From Sulfuricella sp. (GTDB lineage: Bacteria > Pseudomonadota > Gammaproteobacteria > Burkholderiales > Sulfuricellaceae): 64,000 nt of DNA. Location: NCBI GenBank assembly GCA_041651995.1, contig JBAZID010000001.1, positions 682,001 through 746,000 on the forward strand, written 5' to 3'. Positions within the stretch are counted from its first letter, which is position 1; each line of letters begins with the position of its first letter. Shown here in pieces: positions 7,485 through 16,009 of the stretch. The notes below the pieces were generated by a model, which was given only the letters and a program-made list of their open reading frames with translations, was not told where the DNA came from and did not search any database. The translations under genes were made by a program, and so were the position numbers.

Positions 7485-8921
7485 ATGATACGCAGAACAA
7501 AAATTGTAGCGACCCTTGGCCCGTCATCAAATGACCCCAAGGTGCTGGACCGGTTGATTGAAGCAGGCGTGGATGTCGTCAGGCTGAACTTTTCTCACGG
7601 CACCCCAGAGGATCATATCGAACGCGCTGAAATGGTTCGCTCCCTGGCCCGTGCACGAGGCCGGGCGATTGGGGTACTGGTTGACTTGCAGGGACCGAAG
7701 ATTCGTATCGGAAAATTCGAGAACGGTAAAATCACCCTCGCCAATGGCGATGCTTTCATCCTCGACGCTGACTGCCCCTTGGGAAATCAGGAGCGTGTCG
7801 GCCTGGATTACAAGGATCTGCCCAAGGACGTCAATCGTGGATCCACCCTGTTGCTGGACGATGGCCGTATCGTGATGTGGGTGGAAGAAGTGCGTGGCAA
7901 CGAGATCGTGTGCCAGGTGCGGCAGGGTGGCGTGCTGTCCAACAACAAGGGCATCAACCGTCAGGGCGGCGGACTTTCCGCGGCTGCGCTGACCAGCAAG
8001 GACAAGGAAGACATCAAGACCGCGGCGGCACTCAAGGCGGATTACCTTGCTGTTTCCTTTCCCCGGAATGCGGCCGATATGGAGCTGGCACGCGAATTAA
8101 TGCACGCGGCTGGCGGCAATAGCCTGCTGGTGGCAAAGATTGAACGCGCTGAAGCCATTCCGGCACTGGAAGAAATTCTCGATGCTTCCGATGCCATCAT
8201 GGTGGCACGCGGCGATCTGGGCGTGGAAGTCGGTGATGCGGCCGTGCCTGCATTGCAGAAGAAAATGATTCGCATGGCGCGGGAAAAGAACAAGCTGGCG
8301 ATTACTGCGACCCAGATGATGGAATCCATGATCACCAGCCCGATTCCTACGCGCGCGGAAGTCTCCGACGTGGCCAATGCGGTGATCGACGGTACCGATG
8401 CGGTCATGCTTTCGGCTGAAACTGCCGCAGGCCAGTACCCGGTGGAAGCCGTTCAGGCGATGGATCGGGTGTGCGTGGAAGCGGAAAAGGAAATCGAGAT
8501 CTCGCCCGCCAGTCTGCGCCTGAAGCGCGAAACGGTTGGCCCGATAGATGAATCCATTGCCATGGCTGCGATCTACACTGCAAATCATTTGCAGGTCAAA
8601 GCCATTGCTGCCCTGACCCAGTCAGGCTCCACCACGCTGTGGATGTCGCGTATTGCCACCTCCGTGCCGATCTACGCCTTGACACCGCAGGTGGAAACCC
8701 GTAGAAAAGTGACCTTGTTCCGCGGCGTTCACCCGATCAATTTCAAGATGTTCACCCATGATCCGGAACTGCTGTTGCGTGAAGCGGAAGATGAACTGCG
8801 ACGTCGTGGCGCAGTGCGCGATGGCGACACGATTTTGTTGACCATCGGCGAGCCCATCGGCAAGTCCGGTGGCACCAATACCATGAAAATCGTTACCGTT
8901 GGCGAGCATCGCAAGGCATAA
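7485..8921 (+). CDS. pyk: Pyruvate kinase
   Basis: Makes pyruvate and ATP from phosphoenolpyruvate. 478 residues. Motifs: RRTKIVATLGPSS at the N-terminus, NFSHG, VDLQGPKIRIG, and the signature block with AKIERAEA, MVARGDLGVE, TATQMMESM and DGTDAVMLSAETA. The start at 7485 is fixed by homology and by a stop codon in frame just upstream (7437-7439). The 20 bases before it are pyrimidine-rich repeat sequence with no Shine-Dalgarno. Initiation may depend on the G-rich left arm of repeat A2 being brought close by the hairpin, or may be inefficient. Confidence 0.97.
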   Translation: MIRRTKIVATLGPSSNDPKVLDRLIEAGVDVVRLNFSHGTPEDHIERAEMVRSLARARGRAIGVLVDLQGPKIRIGKFENGKITLANGDAFILDADCPLGNQERVGLDYKDLPKDVNRGSTLLLDDGRIVMWVEEVRGNEIVCQVRQGGVLSNNKGINRQGGGLSAAALTSKDKEDIKTAAALKADYLAVSFPRNAADMELARELMHAAGGNSLLVAKIERAEAIPALEEILDASDAIMVARGDLGVEVGDAAVPALQKKMIRMAREKNKLAITATQMMESMITSPIPTRAEVSDVANAVIDGTDAVMLSAETAAGQYPVEAVQAMDRVCVEAEKEIEISPASLRLKRETVGPIDESIAMAAIYTANHLQVKAIAALTQSGSTTLWMSRIATSVPIYALTPQVETRRKVTLFRGVHPINFKMFTHDPELLLREAEDELRRRGAVRDGDTILLTIGEPIGKSGGTNTMKIVTVGEHRKA

Positions 8922-8928
8922 GTTTCGT

Positions 8929-9014
8929 AAGGGGTGAGGCGAGAGGGGTGAGGCGGGAAGTCAAAGTGGCGCGGTTGTGTTTTTACGCCTCACCCCTCCC
9001 CCTAACGCCTCACC
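8929..9014. repeat. Family A repeat, copy 3
   Basis: Heptamer arms GGGTGAG, GCGAGAG, GGGTGAG on the left and GCCTCAC, CCCTCCC, then a variant ending GCCTCACC on the right. The loop of about 25 bp is unrelated to the loops of other copies and contains a GTTTTT run. It lies between pyk and fba; the fba ribosome site AAGGAG is outside the element. Confidence 0.83.
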
Positions 9015-9042
9015 AACATATAGTTAATCAAGGAGATAAAAC

Positions 9043-10107
9043 ATGGCATTAGTATCTATGCGTCAACTGCTGGACCACGCTGCTGAAAATGGCTACGGCC
9101 TGCCGGCGTTCAACGTCAACAACCTGGAGCAGGTGCAGGCGATCATGCAGGCTGCCGATGAATGCAACAGCCCGGTGATCATGCAGGGCTCCGCAGGCGC
9201 GCGCAAATACGCCGGTGAAGCTTTCCTGCGTCACCTGATTGACGCCGCGATCGAAGCTTACCCGCACATTCCGGTGGTGATGCACCAGGATCACGGCGCT
9301 TCCCCTGCCGTATGTATCAACGCAATCCGCTCCGGTTTCTCCAGCGTGATGATGGACGGTTCCCTGATGGAAGACGGCAAGACCCCTTCCAGCTTCGAGT
9401 ACAACGTGGAAGTGACGCGCAAGGTCGTGGAAATGTCCCACGCGGTCGGTGTTTCCGTTGAAGGCGAGCTGGGTTGCCTGGGTTCCCTGGAATCCGGCCA
9501 CGGCGAGAAGGAAGACGGTCATGGCGCAGAAGGCGTGCTGACCCTGGACCAACTGCTGACCGACCCCAACGAAGCGGCGGAATTCGTCAAGGCTACCGGC
9601 GTGGATGCACTGGCCATCGCCATCGGCACCTCGCATGGCGCGTACAAATTCACCCGTCCGCCCACTGGCGACGTGCTGGCGATTTCCCGCATCAAGGAAA
9701 TCCATGCCCGCATTCCCAACACCCACCTGGTGATGCACGGCTCCTCCTCGGTACCGCAGGAATGGCTCAAGATCATCAACGAATTCGGCGGCACCATGCC
9801 CCAGACCTACGGCGTGCCGGTCGAGGAAATCGTTGAAGGCATCAAGCACGGCGTGCGCAAGGTGAACATCGACACCGACCTGCGCATGGCTTCCACCGGC
9901 GCGATCCGCAAGTACCTGGCCGAGAACACCAAGGATTTCGATCCGCGCAAGTTCTACGCCGTGGCAACCAAGGCGATGAAGGAAATCTGCAAGGCACGTT
10001 TCGAAGCCTTCGGCTCCGCCGGCAATGCCGACAAGATCAAGCCGATCATGCTCGACAGGGTTGCGACCATGTACAGCAAGGGCGAACTGAAAGCAGTCGT
10101 CAAGTAA
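9043..10107 (+). CDS. fba: Fructose-bisphosphate aldolase, class II (Calvin-cycle type)
   Basis: Zinc-dependent aldolase joining dihydroxyacetone phosphate and glyceraldehyde-3-phosphate. 354 residues, the length of the class IIB group found in Calvin-cycle bacteria. Metal and substrate motifs: VVMHQDHGAS near residue 80, EGELG near residue 142, GTSHGAYKF, VMHGSSSVP and KVNIDTDLR. AAGGAG precedes ATG 9043. It is the last gene of the tkt-gapA-pgk-pyk-fba series and is followed by a clear terminator. Confidence 0.97.
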   Translation: MALVSMRQLLDHAAENGYGLPAFNVNNLEQVQAIMQAADECNSPVIMQGSAGARKYAGEAFLRHLIDAAIEAYPHIPVVMHQDHGASPAVCINAIRSGFSSVMMDGSLMEDGKTPSSFEYNVEVTRKVVEMSHAVGVSVEGELGCLGSLESGHGEKEDGHGAEGVLTLDQLLTDPNEAAEFVKATGVDALAIAIGTSHGAYKFTRPPTGDVLAISRIKEIHARIPNTHLVMHGSSSVPQEWLKIINEFGGTMPQTYGVPVEEIVEGIKHGVRKVNIDTDLRMASTGAIRKYLAENTKDFDPRKFYAVATKAMKEICKARFEAFGSAGNADKIKPIMLDRVATMYSKGELKAVVK

Positions 10108-10153
10108 GGCCCTCGGCGGTCTCCCGTTTTGCAAGGGAGACGGCAGGATGCAG

Positions 10154-10181
10154 AAAAGGCGGATTCAGGTCCGCCTTTTTT
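10154..10181 (+). terminator. Rho-independent terminator after fba
   Basis: Stem AAAGGCGGA / TCCGCCTTT with loop TTCAGG, followed by a T run on the plus strand. It closes the central carbon cluster about 50 bp after the fba stop. A second weaker hairpin (GTCTCCC/GGGAGAC) precedes it at about 10119-10141. Confidence 0.9.
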
Positions 10182-10260
10182 GTTGTCCGGACGCTTTGCC
10201 GCCTTTTTAAGCAGGACAAAACGGTATAAAATTACCGCCTTCCAAAAACTGCATGACACC

Positions 10261-11274
10261 ATGAAAATCGGGCCGCACCAGCTCAGGAACAATCTTATTG
10301 TCGCCCCAATGGCAGGCGTGACGGACCGCCCTTTCCGCCAGCTGTGCAAGCTGATGGGTGCGGGCATGGCGGTATCCGAGATGGTGACCAGCAATTCCCT
10401 GCTTTATGGCAGCGAAAAAACCAGGCGGCGCGCGAATCATGAGGGCGAGGTCGAGCCGGTCTCGGTGCAGATCGCCGGAGCAGACCCGGCCATGCTGGCT
10501 GAAGCGGCAAGATATAACGCCGATCAGGGTGCCCAGATCATCGACATCAACATGGGCTGCCCGGCAAAAAAAATCTGCAATGTCATGGCTGGCTCGGCAC
10601 TGTTGCAGGATGAAGCGCTGGTGGCGCGCATCCTCGGTAGCGTGGTGCAAGCGGTGAATATCCCGGTGACGCTGAAAATACGCACCGGCTGGAATATGGA
10701 TAACCGCAATGCGATCAACATCGCCAGAATTGCCGAAGATTCAGGCATTCAGGCGCTGGCCATTCATGGCCGCACGCGCGCCTGCGGTTACAGTGGTGAA
10801 GCGGAATACGACACCATTGCCGCCGTCAAGACGCATATCCGTATCCCGGTGATCGCCAATGGCGACATCACAACGCCGGAAAAAGCCCGCCATGTCCTCG
10901 AACATACCGGTGCCGATGCCATTATGATCGGTCGCGCGGCGATGGGCAGGCCGTGGATTTTTCGCGAGATCGAGTATTTTTTGCAGACCGGCGGGCATCT
11001 CCCCCCGCCGGAGGTGGCTGAAATTCACCGTGTTCTGACCGGCCATCTGCATGACCTGTATCAGTTTTATGGCGATTACACCGGCCTGCGCATGGCGCGC
11101 AAGCATATTTCCTGGTACACCAGGGGCCTGACGGGTTCGGCGCATTTCCGGCATGCCATGAACCAGTTGCAGAGCGTGGCCGAACAGTTGGCCGCCGTGG
11201 AGCATTTCTTCACGGAACTGAGCACACATTCAACCTACCTGACCTACCACGGCGAAAATCTGGCTGCGGCCTGA
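10261..11274 (+). CDS. dusB: tRNA-dihydrouridine synthase DusB
   Basis: FMN enzyme that reduces specific uridines in tRNA. 337 residues. APMAGVTDRPFRQLC near residue 20 binds FMN; the catalytic cysteine is in NMGCPAKKICN near residue 100; IHGRTRACGYSG and ANGDITTPEKA follow. The ATG at 10261 gives the family start (MKIGPHQL); the longer open frame from 10129 crosses the fba terminator and is rejected. It lies directly before fis, the conserved dusB-fis arrangement of proteobacteria. Confidence 0.96.
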   Translation: MKIGPHQLRNNLIVAPMAGVTDRPFRQLCKLMGAGMAVSEMVTSNSLLYGSEKTRRRANHEGEVEPVSVQIAGADPAMLAEAARYNADQGAQIIDINMGCPAKKICNVMAGSALLQDEALVARILGSVVQAVNIPVTLKIRTGWNMDNRNAINIARIAEDSGIQALAIHGRTRACGYSGEAEYDTIAAVKTHIRIPVIANGDITTPEKARHVLEHTGADAIMIGRAAMGRPWIFREIEYFLQTGGHLPPPEVAEIHRVLTGHLHDLYQFYGDYTGLRMARKHISWYTRGLTGSAHFRHAMNQLQSVAEQLAAVEHFFTELSTHSTYLTYHGENLAAA

Positions 11275-11302
11275 TCTGTTCGCTACAAAAAGGCAAAGCA
11301 GC

Positions 11303-11539
11303 ATGATTAACGATAATGAAATTGCAATCTGTGTTCGCAAAGCCATGACACAGTATTTTGCCGATCTCGATGGAGAAACTCCCTGTGCGGTCTATGAGAT
11401 GGTGGTTGGGTGCGTCGAGAAGCCATTGCTGGAAGTGATTCTGCATCAGGCGGAAGGCAACCAGACGCGCGCAGCCGAAATGCTCGGCATCAACCGCAAT
11501 ACGCTACGCAAGAAAATGCAGCTGCATGGCATCAAATAA
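11303..11539 (+). CDS. fis: DNA-binding protein Fis
   Basis: Small nucleoid-associated DNA-bending protein, 78 residues, shorter at the N-terminus than the 98-residue E. coli protein, as is usual in betaproteobacteria. The C-terminal helix-turn-helix is intact: NQTRAAEMLGINRNTLRKKM at residues 53-72. It follows dusB by 28 bp and is presumably cotranscribed. It would be expected to influence growth-phase-dependent promoters. Confidence 0.95.
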   Translation: MINDNEIAICVRKAMTQYFADLDGETPCAVYEMVVGCVEKPLLEVILHQAEGNQTRAAEMLGINRNTLRKKMQLHGIK

Positions 11540-11630
11540 GTAATCCATTCGCCACAACGGTGTCTGGCATGCCGGAACGTGGTTGACTTGAATCCCGGGC
11601 AGCGCCCTTTTAGTAAACTAGGTAGTGATA

Positions 11631-13202
11631 ATGACAACGATCAGACGTGCCCTCATAAGTGTTTCGGATAAAACCGGGCTGGTGGAATTTGCCCGAACCC
11701 TGCAGCAATTCGGCGTGGAAATTCTTTCAACTGGCGGGACAGCCAGCCTGCTGCAGCAGGCTGGCCTCCCGGTGATTGAAGTCGGCGATTACACCGGCTT
11801 TCCGGAAATGCTCGATGGGCGGGTCAAGACCCTGCATCCCAAGGTGCATGGCGGCATTCTGGGGCGCCGCGACCTGCCCGCGCATGTCGCGGCAATGGAG
11901 GCCGCTGGCATCCCGCCGATCGATCTGGTGGTGGTCAATCTGTATCCTTTTGCTTCAACCATTGCAAAGGCGGATTGCACTCTCGATGATGCCATCGAGA
12001 ATATTGATATCGGCGGCCCCACCATGGTACGCGCGGCAGCCAAGAACTATGCGCATGTCGCCGTGGTGACCGACCCCGCTGATTACGCCGCGGTGGTGAA
12101 GGAAATGACCGCCGCACAGGGCGCCATTGGTCAGGATGTACGCTTTGACCTGGCGAAGAAGGCCTTCTCCCATACCGCCGAATACGACGGCATGATCAGC
12201 AACTACCTCACCGCACTCGATGGCCAGGGGCAGCGCCTGTTGTTTCCGCAAAAATTCAACCTGCAATTCAGCAAGGCGCAGGACTGCCGCTATGGCGAAA
12301 ATCCCCACCAGCAGGGCGCTTTTTATAAAGCCCTGAGCGAAAGCGGTGACGCCTCCATTGCCAGTTCGCGTCAGTTGCAGGGCAAGGAATTGTCCTACAA
12401 CAATATCGCCGATGCGGACGCCGCGCTGGAATGCGTCAAGCAATTCAGCGAAGCGCCTGCCTGCGTGATCGTGAAGCACGCCAATCCGTGTGGCGTGGCT
12501 TATGGCAGCTCCCTGCTGGACGCCTATGAACGCGCCTACCAGACCGATCCGGAATCCGCCTTCGGCGGCATCATCGCCTTCAATGGCGAGCTCGATGCCG
12601 AAACCGCCCGCGTTATCGTCGAACGCCAGTTTGTTGAGGTCATCATCGCCCCCAGCGTGTCTGCCGCTGCGGTGGAAGTGGTCGCCGCCAAGAAAAACGT
12701 GCGCCTCCTCGAATGCGGTCAATGGGCGGCGCAACCGGCAAAACGCCTTGATTACAAGCGCGTCACCGGCGGTCTGCTGGTACAGGAAGCCGACCTCCTG
12801 CTGCACAATGAACTGCGTGTCGTCAGCCAGCGCCAGCCCAGTCCAGAGGAAATGGCGGATCTGCTTTTCGCCTGGCAAGTGGCCAAATACGTCAAATCCA
12901 ATGCGATTGTGTATGGCAAGGGCAAAATGACCATAGGCGTTGGCGCCGGCCAGATGAGCCGCATCAATTCGGCACGCATCGCGGCCATCAAGGCTGAACA
13001 TGCGGGTCTTGAAGTGCGCGGCTCGGTAATGGCATCCGATGCCTTTTTCCCCTTCCGCGATGGTATCGATCAGGCCGCCCAGGTGGGCATTGCAGCGGTA
13101 ATCCAGCCCGGCGGGTCGATGCGCGACGAGGAAGTGATTGCGGCCGCCAACGAACATGGCATGGCGATGGTATTCACCGGCATGCGGCATTTCAGACATT
13201 AA
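11631..13202 (+). CDS. purH: Bifunctional AICAR transformylase / IMP cyclohydrolase
   Basis: Carries out the last two steps of IMP synthesis. 523 residues. The N-terminal cyclohydrolase (MGS-like) domain shows ALISVSDKTGLVEFA, STGGTA and GGRVKTLHPKVHGGIL-like sequence (here DGRVKTLHPKVHGGIL). The C-terminal transformylase shows RYGENPHQQGAFY, VKHANPCGVA, KYVKSNAIVYGKG and the terminal DAFFPFRDGID. ATG 11631 with AGG upstream is preferred over GTG 11625. purD follows after a family D repeat, so the two purine genes probably form one unit. Confidence 0.97.
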   Translation: MTTIRRALISVSDKTGLVEFARTLQQFGVEILSTGGTASLLQQAGLPVIEVGDYTGFPEMLDGRVKTLHPKVHGGILGRRDLPAHVAAMEAAGIPPIDLVVVNLYPFASTIAKADCTLDDAIENIDIGGPTMVRAAAKNYAHVAVVTDPADYAAVVKEMTAAQGAIGQDVRFDLAKKAFSHTAEYDGMISNYLTALDGQGQRLLFPQKFNLQFSKAQDCRYGENPHQQGAFYKALSESGDASIASSRQLQGKELSYNNIADADAALECVKQFSEAPACVIVKHANPCGVAYGSSLLDAYERAYQTDPESAFGGIIAFNGELDAETARVIVERQFVEVIIAPSVSAAAVEVVAAKKNVRLLECGQWAAQPAKRLDYKRVTGGLLVQEADLLLHNELRVVSQRQPSPEEMADLLFAWQVAKYVKSNAIVYGKGKMTIGVGAGQMSRINSARIAAIKAEHAGLEVRGSVMASDAFFPFRDGIDQAAQVGIAAVIQPGGSMRDEEVIAAANEHGMAMVFTGMRHFRH

Positions 13203-13203
13203 A

Positions 13204-13257
13204 TCAGCTATCAGCCGTCAGCCGTCAGTTTTTGCTGATAGCTGATAGCTGACAGCT
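13204..13257. repeat. Family D repeat, copy 1: TCAGCTA heptamer arms
   Basis: Left arm heptamers TCAGCTA, TCAGCCG, TCAGCCG; loop TTTTTG; right arm CTGATAG, CTGATAG, CTGACAG. It begins one base after the purH stop and fills the purH-purD gap. Period 7 is the same as in family A although the sequence is unrelated. Confidence 0.83.
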
Positions 13258-13276
13258 CTAAACTGAGCGCTAAAAA

Positions 13277-14554
13277 ATGAAAGTTCTGGTCATAGGCGGC
13301 GGCGGGCGCGAGCATGCGCTGGCCTGGAAACTGGCGCAGTCGCCGCGTATTCACAAGGTATTCGTCGCCCCCGGCAATGCCGGTACAGCGCTGGAGCCGG
13401 ATCTGGATAATGTTGCGATCACCGCCGTGGCGGATCTGGTGGCTTTCGCACAAACAGAAAAAATAGCGCTCACCGTGGTCGGGCCGGAAGCACCGCTGGC
13501 CGAAGGGGTCGTGGATGCTTTTCGCGCTGCTGGCCTGAAAATTTTTGGCCCGACAAAACAGGCCGCCCAGCTTGAAAGCTCGAAGGATTACGCCAAGGCC
13601 TTCATGGCGCGCCACGGCATTCCCACCGCGGCCTATGCCACCTTCAGCGATGCCGCACAGGCGCACGCCTACCTGGAGCAGCAGGGTGCGCCTATCGTGG
13701 TCAAGGCAGATGGACTGGCTGCGGGCAAGGGCGTGGTTGTCGCAACCACTCTCGAAGAAGCGCACGCGGCCGTCGACATGATGCTGGAAGGAAACAAACT
13801 CGGCTCGGCTGGTTCACGCGTGGTGATCGAAGAATTCCTCGTTGGCGAAGAGGCCAGCTTCATCGTCATGGTGGATGGCGAACATGTGCTGGCACTGGCT
13901 ACCAGCCAGGACCACAAACGGCTGCAGGATGGCGATCAGGGCCCCAACACGGGTGGTATGGGCGCTTATTCTCCCGCCCCAGTAGTGACGCCGGAAATTC
14001 ATGCCCGGGTGATGCGCGAGATCATTTTGCCCACCGTCAGCGGCATGGCCAGGGACGGTATTCCCTATACCGGCTTTCTGTATGCCGGTTTGATGATAAA
14101 TGCACAGGGGCAGGTCAAGACCCTGGAATTCAACTGCCGCATGGGTGACCCGGAAACCCAGCCGATCATGATGCGACTCAAGAGCGATCTGGTGACGCTG
14201 GCGGAGCACGCCGTCAATGGCACGCTCGACAAGGCCGAAGCCGAATGGGACCGGCGCGTGGCGCTGGGCGTGGTGCTGGCTGCCGCAGGCTACCCTGACA
14301 GCCCACGCAAGGGCGATGTCATTACCGGATTGCCGGCGCCCGAAGCCGATGCGCATGTATTCCACGCGGGAACGGCTCTTGTGGACAAAAATGTGGTTGT
14401 CAGCGGCGGACGCGTGCTGTGTGCAACCGCGCTGGGTGACAGCGTACGCATGGCCCAGACACGCGCTTACCAGGTTGCCGATCAGATTCACTTCGACGGC
14501 TGCCAGATGCGCCGTGATATCGGTTACCGCGCCGTGGACAAGAAGACCCGCTGA
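13277..14554 (+). CDS. purD: Phosphoribosylamine-glycine ligase
   Basis: ATP-grasp enzyme making glycinamide ribonucleotide, the second step of purine synthesis. 425 residues. Motifs: VIGGGGREHALAW at the N-terminus, GPEAPLAEGVVD, PIVVKADGLAAGKGV, the signature DHKRLQDGDQGPNTGGMGAY and FNCRMGDPETQ. It lies 74 bp after purH, the gap being family D repeat, and 10 bp before the Sua5/YrdC gene. Confidence 0.97.
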   Translation: MKVLVIGGGGREHALAWKLAQSPRIHKVFVAPGNAGTALEPDLDNVAITAVADLVAFAQTEKIALTVVGPEAPLAEGVVDAFRAAGLKIFGPTKQAAQLESSKDYAKAFMARHGIPTAAYATFSDAAQAHAYLEQQGAPIVVKADGLAAGKGVVVATTLEEAHAAVDMMLEGNKLGSAGSRVVIEEFLVGEEASFIVMVDGEHVLALATSQDHKRLQDGDQGPNTGGMGAYSPAPVVTPEIHARVMREIILPTVSGMARDGIPYTGFLYAGLMINAQGQVKTLEFNCRMGDPETQPIMMRLKSDLVTLAEHAVNGTLDKAEAEWDRRVALGVVLAAAGYPDSPRKGDVITGLPAPEADAHVFHAGTALVDKNVVVSGGRVLCATALGDSVRMAQTRAYQVADQIHFDGCQMRRDIGYRAVDKKTR

Positions 14555-14564
14555 AGGGTTGCCC

Positions 14565-15140
14565 ATGCCTTCCGCTGCCACGGCGGTACTGACCGCCGCC
14601 CGTGTACGCAAACTTCGCGCCCACCTCAGGCAGGGCGGCGTGATCGCCTATCCCACCGAATCCTGTTATGGACTGGGTTGTGACCCGCGCAACCGGCGCG
14701 CGGTGATGAAGATTTTGCGCCTCAAGGGACGCCCCCAGCGCAAGGGACTGATTCTGATCGGCGCGGATTTCAGCCAGCTTCAAACTTATGTCGCCCCCCT
14801 TGATGACGCACAGTGGCAGCAAATTGCGCCCAGCTGGCCCGGCCCGGTGACGTGGCTGCTCCCGGCAGCCCGCCGCACACCCGTCTGGCTGCGCGGCGGG
14901 CACCGCAGCATCGCCGTGCGTGTCACCGCACATTCCCTGGCTGCTCACCTGTGCCGGGTGCTCGGCATGGCACTGGTTTCGACCAGCGCCAACCGCAGCG
15001 GCAAGCGCCCGGCACGCAGTTACAAGGAATGCGTGCGCCTGTTCGGCGACTCGGTTCTCACGCTCCCTGGCCGGATCGGCCGGCGCAAGCGCCCCTCCAC
15101 CATCCGGGACTTGCTGACCGGGAATGCGGTCAGGGTATAA
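14565..15140 (+). CDS. Sua5/YciO/YrdC-family protein (threonylcarbamoyl-AMP synthase-like)
   Basis: 191 residues. YrdC-type fold with the N-terminal GGVIAYPTESCYGLGCDPRN, LRLKGRPQRKGLILIG, WPGPVTWLLPA, IAVRVTAH and STSANRSGKRPA. Family members bind ATP, bicarbonate and threonine to start t6A37 synthesis on tRNA (TsaC). The sequence cannot separate the TsaC role from the YciO-type paralogue, although KGR and STSANRSG fit TsaC. GAAGGG precedes ATG 14565, ten bases after purD. Confidence 0.88.
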   Translation: MPSAATAVLTAARVRKLRAHLRQGGVIAYPTESCYGLGCDPRNRRAVMKILRLKGRPQRKGLILIGADFSQLQTYVAPLDDAQWQQIAPSWPGPVTWLLPAARRTPVWLRGGHRSIAVRVTAHSLAAHLCRVLGMALVSTSANRSGKRPARSYKECVRLFGDSVLTLPGRIGRRKRPSTIRDLLTGNAVRV

Positions 15141-15221
15141 ACCGCAAAAACTCGATTCACCCGCGGTTCAAAAGCGTTCCAGCGTAAAGAAAACGAAAAT
15201 CGGCGCCACCGTTTCGCACCA

Positions 15222-15250
15222 CTGTCACCATGCTGTAATATTCCCGTCAT
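15222..15250 (+). promoter_or_regulatory. Pho box upstream of phoB
   Basis: Three heptamers at exact 11-bp spacing: CTGTCAC (15222-15228), CTGTAAT (15233-15239) and CCGTCAT (15244-15250). This is the direct-repeat pattern of PhoB binding sites. It ends 35 bp before the phoB start, the position expected for autoregulation. Confidence 0.75.
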
Positions 15251-15285
15251 ATTATCGCCGCAGCTCAATCTTTAAGGATACAGGC

Positions 15286-15975
15286 ATGGCTGCAAACATT
15301 CTCGTGGTGGAAGACGAACCGGCAATTCAGGAACTACTCTCCTTCAACCTGCAACAGGCGGGACACCATACCCTCAATGCAACGAGTGCGGAACAGGCAT
15401 TTGGCATGCTGCGCGAAACGCTACCCGACCTGATCCTGCTCGACTGGATGCTGCCCGGCGTCAGCGGAATCGAGTTTGCGCGCCGCCTCAAGGCGGATAC
15501 CTATACCAAGACCATTCCCATTATCATGCTTACAGCACGGGGCGAGGAACAGGACAAGATCGCGGGTTTCGACACCGGCGCCGATGATTACATCACCAAG
15601 CCCTTTTCGCCGCGTGAGCTGATGGCGCGGATCAAGGCGGTGCTGCGCCGCCGGGCGCCGCAAATGACCGATGATCCGGTGGAAACCGGGGGGCTGCGCC
15701 TGGACCCCACCAGCCATCGCGTGACCGCGGCCGGCAAGCCGGTGGAACTGGGGCCCACCGAATTCCGCCTGCTGCACTTCCTCATGACCCACACCGAGCG
15801 CGTGCATTCACGCAGCCAGTTGCTGGATCAGGTATGGGGCAACCAGGTATTTGTGGAGGACCGCACTGTGGATGTGCATATCCGGCGTCTGCGGCGGGCT
15901 CTCGAAGACACCGGCCACGAGCATCTGATTCAGACCGTGCGTGGTTCGGGCTACCGTTTCTCGGAACATGAGTGA
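15286..15975 (+). CDS. phoB: Phosphate regulon response regulator PhoB
   Basis: 229-residue OmpR/PhoB-type response regulator. The receiver domain has the acidic pair E9-D10, the phospho-acceptor Asp at residue 53 (LLDWMLPG) and the conserved Lys in ITKPFSPRE. The C-terminal winged helix shows LGPTEFRLLHFLM and VDVHIRRLRRALE. The ATG at 15286 is the family start (MAANILVVEDE). It is followed by the sensor kinase phoR, and a Pho box lies upstream. Expected role: activation of phosphate-starvation genes. Confidence 0.95.
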   Translation: MAANILVVEDEPAIQELLSFNLQQAGHHTLNATSAEQAFGMLRETLPDLILLDWMLPGVSGIEFARRLKADTYTKTIPIIMLTARGEEQDKIAGFDTGADDYITKPFSPRELMARIKAVLRRRAPQMTDDPVETGGLRLDPTSHRVTAAGKPVELGPTEFRLLHFLMTHTERVHSRSQLLDQVWGNQVFVEDRTVDVHIRRLRRALEDTGHEHLIQTVRGSGYRFSEHE

Positions 15976-16009
15976 GTCTGGACAGATGCTGAATCCGGAG
16001 GGTGGCTGA

